Source: Halichondria panicea (taxonomy: Eukaryota; Porifera; Demospongiae; Suberitida; Halichondriidae). Taken from it: a DNA stretch of 64,000 bases. This document shows positions 19,154 through 34,400 of the stretch, piece by piece. The notes beneath the pieces are model-generated. The model was not told where the DNA came from. It was given only the letters and a program-made list of their open reading frames with translations, and searched no databases. Location of the stretch: NCBI RefSeq assembly GCF_963675165.1, contig NC_087388.1:3078800-3142799 (forward strand), given 5' to 3'. Position numbers and translations under genes: made by a program. Within the stretch, counting starts at the first letter, position 1. Every line of letters starts with the position of its first letter.

Positions 19154-19301
19154 TTCCAACTTTGAGACTCCTATATAGACAAGATCTACACGTGTTTCAC
19201 TATTAACTGAGACGATCAATAGACTAGAGATCTACTATAATCACTTTACGATCACAGTATACATGTAGTACACCTTTAAATTTTATTACTGAGCGCGCAG
19301 G
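19154..19301. promoter_or_regulatory. Bidirectional promoter region, NGDN/GMPR
   Basis: Only 148 bp separate the start codons of two divergent genes, so their promoters and leaders must overlap here. No TATA box is obvious. The stretch is free of the inverted-repeat elements that fill nearby introns, which fits constraint. Confidence 0.6.
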
Positions 19302-24175
<4,874 letters not shown>

Positions 24176-24527
24176 GTAGGTGTATGCAACATGATATAAA
24201 TTCTAACTATTTGAAAATGTATGTATGATTATTATTATTGTCCATAGGTGCAGTGGATGATCACAGTTTGCATAAATTAATGTGTTCGTCTGAGGATAAA
24301 TGATGCGATATGTACATAATTATGTTGTGAAAGATACCTGTTGTGGATATACGTGTTTTTACACATAGACATAATTATAGACTGATGGGTACTATAGTTT
24401 GATACTGCATGTGATGCATGGACAGACTATACCAATGGACAGACTATTATACTGTATTGCTTTCTTTTAATCTTCTATTACCAGAGCTATAATTATGGTA
24501 GCCAGTTAAGGCACAGCTGAAAATTAA

Positions 24528-24723
24528 TACCGTATAGCGCGAAATTTTCGTGGGTTAGAATTCTACACGAAAATTGTTCTTTAATTAGAATTACCTGCTA
24601 TCATGCAAATATTTAAAGGCGTGGCTTCCGATAAGCAGTCATTCCACGAACATTGTGCAACAAAATGGCGTTTAGAGGCCAATCCACGAAATATAGTGCC
24701 TCGAAAATTTCGCCTATACGGTA
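24528..24723. mobile_element. TACCGTA-family MITE
   Basis: Ends TACCGTATAGCGCGAAATTT and GAAAATTTCGCCTATACGGTA; near the right end it also carries the AGTGCCTCGAAAA block of the 5891 family, so the two families look related or recombined. Confidence 0.82.
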
Positions 24724-25376
24724 TTGGAAAGCTCGTATTGTTATGAGCGAAGGACATGATTTCTGAGATACAAAAAGCGTCACAGCTATTTTATAGCTAG
24801 GGTGTAAATGTCTTTCAGTAAGGCACTAGATTGCTTAAACTAAAACATTTTGCTGATGTATAGGTTTAAATTATCACACTCTTACAGAAATTTTTTTTCA
24901 ATAATTATACTGCTACGTCAACAATAATATTATTCGCAAAATTCTTCAATTAAGGTTTGAGGTCAATTTGCAAAAACTTCAAAATTCAATGCCTCGAAAA
25001 TAACATATCACTGTCGACAACTAGCCTCCTTCACTGGTGTGATAAAGTGCGGCCTGGGATCAAGGCTATAATTATTTTGACTCAGGTGTTAAGATTGTAC
25101 TTGCCAAAAATAACTATTGTACACGAGTTAAAATAATTATGTGAAATATTAATTGCTAAACGTGTACACGCAAACCCACTGCCAATCCTAACTAGTTTTC
25201 AATTTTACTTATTAATCCGAAGTCAGTCTATAAGGAAAGGTGCAGCACATTATGCAATCAGTTTACGCAAGTTTACATAGAACTTGGTACACCAAATGTA
25301 TAGCTACGTAGGTACATAATATAATTATAGGACAAACTTTTTAGTAAAATTTTCAGCTAAATAATGTACATTCAAC

Positions 25377-25407
25377 CATAGATTGAAGACTAACTATTCA
25401 ATCTATG
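25377..25407. repeat. Palindrome made of MITE family A tips
   Basis: CATAGATTGAA, 9-nt loop, TTCAATCTATG. The arms equal the first 11 bases of MITE family A, so it may be a solo-end remnant after excision or deletion. It lies 54 bp past the helicase stop codon, probably in its 3' UTR. Confidence 0.8.
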
Positions 25408-25460
25408 ATTCAACTAAAACTACACATAATTCATTACATGTTGTAGTTTTACAATTATGT

Positions 25461-28400
25461 TTACGTGAATCCCCCATGGGACTGATGAAGATGACCGTAG
25501 CACTCTCCTGAGCTGCTAAAAAAGGCAAGGCAGTGCCAACAAATGTGCGACTTGCAACTTCTACAAGCCACGTGAGCACATCCTCCATACTTCTCGATTG
25601 GAGTGTTGCACTTAGGACAAAGCTTCCTGTTTTCTGCATCGTCCTGCAACCAAGAAGTCAATCCTTCATCAGGATTACCAGAAGATTCATTTTGTGCACA
25701 GGTAAGGCCACAATGGAAAGGTTGGTGACAGTTGGTGCAGGTCAGTACACCACAGTGATTGCACAAAAAACACTGCCCCTCTTCTGTGACAGTATAAACC
25801 ATACCACAATCTGGGGTGGGGCAATTGTGCACCTGATCGTTGTTTGCTGTTATGTATGCACGGACAGACTCTGTAATTACTGTCTGTAGATTCAATTTTC
25901 CCTTTGATTTGAGATTTTCAAAGTCTTGCCATACAAATGGACGAGAACATCCTTCAGCAGCACATTGGATTGGAATTGTGATTGTATTTGGTGTAAGCTG
26001 TGCTTCTACGCACTCACAGTGGTACGCATGTCCACAGTCCTCAAGTCTATATACACTTTCCGTGTCATCGATTAGAGTGTAGCAAGCACAGCACATAACA
26101 TCACCAGCAAGGGAATGAACAATCGGAGTATTGGTGGAATTTTCTTCACAAAATTGCTCAATAATATCCGTAAGCACTTTGTATCCGGTATCAGAGGCAA
26201 AAAGAATTAGTATCTGTTTGCGAATGTCAACTCTAACCATTTCAATTCCGGACTGTGTCATAAGCAATCTTAAATCAATTCCGAATGTAGTTATAAGGAA
26301 TTTTAAAAGTCCAGGAGGTCTTCCAGTTTTCTTCAACTCAATTTCATAATAACTTATCCCAATTCCAAAAGAAAGAGATTTGTCAAATTCTGCCTTAGCT
26401 TTTGTAATGTTTTCTTTTATACCATACATTTTAATACATTTGAGTCGAAAATCCCTACGAATAACAGTTAAGCTGATCTCCTCAATTTTCTTTATGTCTT
26501 CTTCACATCTTTTTGATCTCATGTACTCAAAACGAAGTTGGTCCGAGCATTCTATCACATCTGGCTGTAGAACAGAGTTCAATGCTTTTAAAGCTGCAAC
26601 GAATTCAGTTGGATTACTTGATTCGACCTTTACAATTACAACGTCTCCTTTCTTGGAGTTGGTTACCTTTACGGACCTATAGTCAGCTTTGACATTTTCA
26701 GTTGCTTCGTACACCGATTTCTGAACAGCTGCGTACAGTGTTGGGGAGAATTTAATGCTTGACGAAAGAAAACGATGGATTTTGATTGGCTTGTAGTTAA
26801 TGCGAGCATTATTTAATGTATCTATTGCTGTCATTCCTTCATCAATGCTTGTAAAATTCACAAAGGCTACAAAAAACTTGTGATAATTTTCAGGCATTAG
26901 AAGTTTGAGGTTAAACTTTTCTTTAGCAATGGGACCCATAAGACTGTGTAGAGTCTCTTGCAGCAGTTCATGCTCTTCTTCGGTAGTTTCAAATACTTTT
27001 GTGTAAGCAAATATCACATCATAACTGCCTCTAGGGTAGCCTAGTGGGGTCAAAATTATATCAAACTCATTTCGGATTGCTTCTTCAGGAATTTGAGGGG
27101 GTACATTTGATGTGTAAATATGGCATTCATTATGCTTTGATATTCGGAATCGCAATACCACACCAGCAATGGCAGCACCATGGTCGGAAAGATGAGTAAA
27201 GATTGTAGTTATATGAGGTGTTCGGAAATCAAGATTCACAAAGTTTTTGCGGTCTCTTCTGTTCCACTCCATCTTTATAGTAAGATAAGATACATTAAAC
27301 CGATCTTTTTTTCTTGGGAGAATCGGCTGGATACAAACTCCAGTTGGGGTCGTTAGTTTACTTGCTTTTTCGGCATCATTAGAATCATAGAAAGTCACGA
27401 ATAAGCGCCTTTCTTTTGTGAAAACCTGTTTCTGGATGGCGCCACAACCGCTAAGCGTTTTTGTGAGCTCTTCATTCCAATTACCAGTTACAGGCCCCTT
27501 AGCAACCAAACAGCGATATTGATGAGGCATCAGAATTTTAACAGTAACGCCTCCACTTCCAACAAGCACTCTGACATTGTCACCATCTGCGGTTACACCA
27601 GCCTCAGAACAGAACATATTTAGCTCAAGTTTGATGTGACTTATATAGTGCTCCAGGTGTTTCTGCACCAGTTTACGAAAACTGTTTTGTACAAAGACTT
27701 TCAGAGTACCATTCTTCTGACTAGCATCAATCTGAACTCGATTCAGGGAAGTAAATGTAGGATGATCAAAGAGAGACCTTTGGTTGTGAACAACAGTGTC
27801 AAGTACATATGTTCCAAGGTGCTCAACAACAAATGGTGATACTTCTAAGTTTGTAAACTGCTCACATTTCATGGGGTGATGTCGTATCAGTCCAGACTCA
27901 AGTGCTTCTTCCACCCACTCTTCTCTTACTGGCAAAACTTGAAGGAGAAAATGCTGAGAGGTTCTTAAAGTTTTTTCATAAATGAGAAACTTGGGCTGGA
28001 TATTCAGTTTACACAAAGAAGATCCTGGGAAAATGACAAGCTTCTCGTCTGGAAGGTTTGGATTAAAGTAACCAACTTTCTCATGCCCAAGAAACACACA
28101 TAGATTGTTTGCAAATGATTTAAAGAAGAGTTTAGCTACCTTGTCTATTGCCCTTTCGAAAGATAAGGTGCTTGTAGCAATTGGTACTTTTAGCTGTTTC
28201 TTGACTATCACAGTGAGATCTTTGATCGTTTCGTCTACGATACGCATGCTCTTTGCATTAATACTGTTTTTCACACACCAAGCATTGCGCTCTTGACGAG
28301 AATTAGATACCCATTGGCAATAGGCATTGAAATCAGTTAGCTGGTCGCCTTCAGGGACGCAAAATGTGCTCTTCAACAAATCACTTTGCTCCTTATTCTG

Positions 28401-31400
28401 ATCCGTTCCACCTCGAAAGAAAATAGTGCTAGCTAGGGAGGAAATAGCTGCCATGGCAATTGCTTCTGACCCAGCTTTCTCAACAAATCCATCTAGTATA
28501 ATCTTTGCTAGTCTTGGATCAACAGGGAGTGCAGCCATTGATCTGCCAATATTTGTGAGCCTGCCGTTACACACAGCACCAAGGAACTCTAGAGTTTCAA
28601 CAGCATATATCAGAGCAGCTTCTTCCGGCTTTTCAATGAAGTCAAAACCGAGTACATCTGTGATTCCAAGTTCATGCAACTTAAGAACTGTGCCAGCCAG
28701 TGACACTCGTAGTATTTCAGGAACCATTCTTTCTGACATATTCTTGTATGTGTCCTCCGAGTAAAGACGGTAACACTTTCCCGCACTTGTTCGTCCTGCT
28801 CGACCTTTTCTCTGTTCAGCGGAGCTCTTACTAATATCTCGAACTTCAAGAGAGTTCATGTTCTTCTTCGCATCAAAGCATAGTTCCTTGACAACACCGG
28901 AATCCACAATGTATTTTACTCCAAGAATGGTAATCGATGTTTCAGCCACATTAGTGGAAAAAATAATTTTTCTTTGAGGATAGTCCTTGAAAACTTTCTG
29001 CTGATCTTCTGGTTGCAGCTTACCGTGTAGAGGCAGAATACAAGCTGTGTTTTTAGTACGCATTTCCAATGTCTGGCAAGCACGTTCGACTTCACCAGGG
29101 GAGGTAAGAAAGACAAGGATATCACCTGGGGGTAGGAGTTGGTAGATAATATGCTCGAGATTTTACCTATTATTTTTTATGCTCAGGTTCTTTTTAAATT
29201 GCCTACAAATCGCCTTATTCCCACATTCCTCCAAAGTACAACACAAACCACACCCCATGTTGTCACATCAAAATGGCCACATGCACGACTCTATCTCTTA
29301 ATAACATTATGATATAGAATGCCAAGGAGATAATTATCCACCAGTATTTCTACAAAGTAATGACAAATTGTTTATACTAAGACCTAAACCTGCCTATATT
29401 CCCATAATTGTTAAAGGTGCCCATCATGCCAGCATAATTCTCACCAAAAACATGTGCATACTATGCTCAAGCATTATCTACCAACCCTACCTGGGGGTTC
29501 ATTCTTGTGCAGTGTATCGGCATAATCTATTGCTCCAGCAACATACACAGGCATCCCTCTTTGCGAGTTCTGACTGGTTGTGATAGGGCAGTACGTCACA
29601 TCTACAGGAAATAATCGACCTGGCACAGTCTTTACTGGACAATCCTGGCCGAAGTACTGCACAAAATTCTTTGGGTCAATAGTAGCTGATGTGATGACTA
29701 CTCTAAGGTCTGGGCGTGTTGGAAGACAACGCTTGATGAACGCTAGTAACACATCAGTGTTCAGGTTCCTCTCGTGAGCTTCATCCACTATCAGGCAAGA
29801 GTACTTGGAAAATGTTGGATCTTCAACACACTCATTTAGTAAAGTGTGATCAGTTACGTATAGCATGTCAGTATCCTCTGAATAGTTACCATGGATGCCT
29901 GTTTTGTATCCAACAATTGTTCCAAGAGAGGCAAACATTTCTGAGCTAACATACTTAGCAAGAGAGATAGCAGCCACCTTTCTCGGCTGTGTGCACACAA
30001 TAACACCTGCACTTGCAAAGCCATCCTCATAAATGTACTGAACAAGCTGTGTGCTTTTTCCAGAGCCAGTTTCTGCCGTTAGAATGCTAACCTGGTTATT
30101 TCTGATAATTTCCATTATCTGCTGTCGATGTGAGTATATCGGAAGTCCTTTATTATACCTCAAGCATTCACACTTTAATCTCCTTTCAAATAGTTCTGGA
30201 GGAGGAGATGGTAAGCTATAGCTGCGAGCAAATTCACACAATTTTTCACAGGCTGTGTTAAACTCAAATTGTCTGCACTGAATCTCTGACATCTCAAGTG
30301 CTATTGATGTCTTTTTCTCTTGCAATGTTTGAAATAAAGTTAATGAGCATTTTTTCGGAATCAGAATCTGAGTTTGCTCCTGTTTGAGCTGAGAAATTCG
30401 TTCTTTGCATTTTGTTCCAGTGCTTTCTTGCTCATACTTGATTCTAAGTAATAGATTGTCAACAGACGAACACTTCTGATCATATTCAGGCTTGTTGGAA
30501 GCTGCAGAGTTAATACGTGCAACGCTCTTGTGCCTTTTCTTTTTCTGTGGTATGTCTTTTCCATCAACAATGACAGACTTCAATACTTTCTGTGACACTT
30601 GATGTGCAAGTTGTTGATCAGTTGGTGTATTGGAGGGACGTTTTTTCTTTTTCTGTGGTAAGTCACTTCCATCAACAATGACAGGCTTCAATACTTTCTG
30701 TGACACTTGATGTGCAAGTTGTTGATCAGTTGGTGTATTCGAGGGTTGTTTTTTCTTTTTCTGTGGTAAGTCACTTCCATCAACAATGACAGGCTTCTGT
30801 GACACTTGATGTGCAAGTTGTTGATCAGTTGGAATATTCGAGGGTTGTTTTTTCTTTTTCTGTGGTAAGTCAGTTCCATCAACAACGACAGGCTTCTGTG
30901 ATACTTGATGTGCAAGTTGTTGATCAGTTGGTGTATTTGAAGGTTGTTTTAACAGTTCTTTCTTTTTCTGTGGTATGTCACCATCCAGAATGACAGACTT
31001 CTGTGATAAATGATGCGGAAGTTGTTGATCAGTTGGTGCTAGTGTGTTCAAGGGTTGTTTTAAGGAAGCTGTTATAGTCCTGCCATCCATACAATAACCA
31101 TTAAGATGTGTCACAGCTCTCTCGGCACCTTCATTTGACTTAAAGTTTACCCAGGCATACTTGTTTTTGGAGCCCTGAATAAAGGGCTTATTAACAAGCT
31201 TTCCATGTTCCTCTACCAGTTTAGTGAGCACATCTTGTGTTACACTTTTTGGAAGGCAAGTAATTTTGACTGTTTGTGGCGTCTTTGTTGAATCAGATTG
31301 CAAAGTTGAGCAACATTGTATTGCGCTTGTAACTGGTTCTATGTTTTCACTGTGTACCACTGAAAAAATGTAAAGCTTAATTACTAAGGAGGCAACCATA

Positions 31401-34400
31401 AGATATTGATCATTCCTGTACCTGTTGCACTTTGATTCACTTCACAAGTATTGTTGAAGTCTCCATTCTCATCAGAGACTACTTTCTAAAATTGAAAATA
31501 ATAGCAATAATTAATTCGTACAAGTATATGGTTTAGGGTTTAGCTTACTTTATGGGGGTCATAACGACAGACACCATCAACCAGAAATTTGTACTGGTAT
31601 TGACCAACAGGCAGAGAAACTTTGATGTAGAATCCTTGTTCACCTCTGTATTTATAATTATACTTGATGCGATGGTAACGTAAATAACTGTCATACAGAT
31701 ACATTGAAAATCAATACGAACTGACTATAATGCTCGACCAGAGGACGCTCCTGTATAAAGGCCGCTTCTCAAATAGTAGCCTCCATTAATTACCAGCAAA
31801 ATGATTAGCAGCCGCTCTCAAATAGTAGCTTCAGTGAATATTAACTCAAGCATTTCTGCACGTGGAAGCCATATTTACTATAGCTACATGTAGCTATATA
31901 GAAGCCTATAGAAATTCTTACTTATACTTCATTGATCTTTGAGCAACTGTAGCACTCCACACACACACCACACACGTACACACACACACAGACACAATAC
32001 TACCGTATACCTCGCTTGCGCATGCGCACCATAAAGGCATTAATGAGTGCGGTCAAGAAGTCACAGCAATTTATAGCTTATTCTGCCTTGGTGCACTCAC
32101 GCACAGCAAAGATAAAGGATTGGAAACGGAAATGACCTCGAATAAACCATCTGTGTCGCCCCGGTTTTATTCGAGGCTGTCTATACACTCCAACGTGGAA
32201 AGAAAATCCAGGCTAGAAACGGTCCGGTTGAGGAAACAAATGATAACAAAACTGCTGCTGCATGAACGTATTGGTTATGTATATCTACTACCCAGTCAAT
32301 AATTAAACCGCTTGTAGCACGAATTGCCATGTAATGTACTTCGTTGTCAGTTACGGTAATACGTTTGGTTTTCTTGTTGATTTTTGTGAACTATAAATGC
32401 TATATGCTACATGTAGAAGTTTGTGGCACATATATAATAGGTGTATCATTCTGTATGACAAGTATCAATCTTCAAAACATCTTGCAGTGGAAGCTCTGAG
32501 CGATCATCAAGTTACTAGAAACAACACAGACTATAGTAGTCATTTTAGACGTCCAAAAACACTTCTAGTTCTGTGTTTTTGCTCTTATGCTTGTTACGAT
32601 TCTGGAGGGTGACTCAAAGCGTTTTTTTCTTTCCAGGCTATTAAATAAACGAAGTAATAATAATTATGTAGACTAACTACAGTCAGAGCCAAGGATAACA
32701 GCCTTTTGTGAGCTTTCAGTAGCCTTTTTCAAAACATCTCTTTGAGCCGCCCTGCATATACAGTAGACAGTAGACTGTACTTACAGTGCAACAACCAAAG
32801 AGAGTAGAACTTTTGTTTTTTTTTACGTTTTTGTGTATATCTTCTAAACTAAATGTGATTGGATCAATTTGAGTGCAGGTACTGAAAGTTCAACTATTGG
32901 CGCTTCCAGTGGACCACCACCTGTTACATCATATGACATTATCATTCCAAAATGGCTGCTAGAATATGTGTACATTGGAAAATATGTTAGGCATGGAACT
33001 ATCTTATTTGTTTGAGTTAAGATCTGAAATTTGTTGTGCAAGTACTTCATTACCTTGCACATCTTTTGAGCTCCAGCGGAAGTGCAGGCTACTGGTAGGT
33101 TCTGAGATACACAGAATTTTGCAAATTTTTAGTAGCAAATGTGCTAGGCATTGATTTTTTGAGTTTATGCTAGTTAAGGTCTGATTTTTGAGGAGCACGA
33201 ACTACAATAGTAGATCTATACTTTTCATTTGTACTAACTTACAGGAGCTAGATCAGTCTCTTCTTTGCTAGAGGGGAGGCCCTTTTTGTCAAAAATGGTG
33301 AGTTTAGCTGCGTAGTAGTGTAAATTGCCACGCCCCTGTGACACATATGACTGATCAACTGGGTGTAGTTGCCAGGTTAGACATCACATGAGCTTGGATG
33401 TAGCAAATAAAGACAAGATGATTTGTGATGTCACAAATCAATGAATATCATTGCTACGTCACAAAATGGGCAAAGAGCAGCAAAATCATTTTTGACAAAA
33501 AGGGCCGCTCTAGCAAAGAGACTGGTCTAGCTCCTGTAAGTTAGTACAAATGAAAAGTATACTATTGTAGTACATGCTCCTCAAAAATCAGACCTTAACT
33601 AGCACAAACTCAAAAAATCAATGCCTAACTCTACTAAAAATTTGCAAAATTCTGTGTATCTCAGAACCTACTAGCTAACAGCCTGCACTTCTGCTTGAAC
33701 TCAAAAGATGTGCAAGGTAATGAAGTACTTGCACAACAAATTTCAGATCTTAACTCAAACATATAAGATAGTTCCATGCCTAAGCCATTTTGGAATGATG
33801 ATGTCATATGATGTAACAGGTGGTGGTCCACTGGAAGCGCCAATAGTTGAACTTCAGTACCTGCACTCAAATTGATCCAATCACATTTAGTTTAGAAGAT
33901 ATACACAAAAACGTAAAAAAACAAAAGTTCTACTCTCTTTGGTTGTTGCACTGTAGCTATCTAGTAAAAGTATCTATTTAAGCCACGAAATGTCTACTCG
34001 ATCTCCGTTTCAGTTGGATCTTACGATTACTAGATCTAGCTAGCTCATGAATAATTAATGAGCAAACGGTTTACCGTAACTTTAAAACAATAATTATTAT
34101 TGCACTATAACTGCATGGAAACCATGCATATAAAATCCTACTATTTCTGCCTTACTATTTTAATGGCGGTTTTTCTCAATAATGCAATTTCATAGCAACC
34201 AACTTCAAACGATCATAAACTTAGTCATAGAATGAGGTATGTACACACTTAGCATAGCATTGCGTAGGCGTTTGTGTGCTCTATCACCACATACATGTAC
34301 AGAGATCTCGATCAAGCCAATTAAGTGGTCCCTATTCTCAAATTGCATCATTAGGATAGAGTAGTACAGTAGTTTATCCGGTCACCCGTGCAGGTTGACC

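Larger units (their letters stand above)
24176..25460. other. Tail-to-tail intergenic region, GMPR/helicase
   Basis: Holds both 3' untranslated regions. Contains a TACCGTA-family MITE (24528-24723), a short GCCTCGAAAATAAC remnant near 25000, a TAGCCTCC..AAGGCTA element (25022-25073) and a palindrome (25377-25407). No gene recognised. Confidence 0.7.

Noticed and set aside
25022-25073. Possible rho-independent terminator hairpin
   Set aside because: This is a eukaryotic intergenic region; the inverted motif belongs to the TAGCCTC dispersed element family.
32120-33198. Several 60-72-residue frames in the foldback element
   Set aside because: They occur in both arms as mirror copies, have no transposase motifs and are explained by the non-coding inverted repeat.
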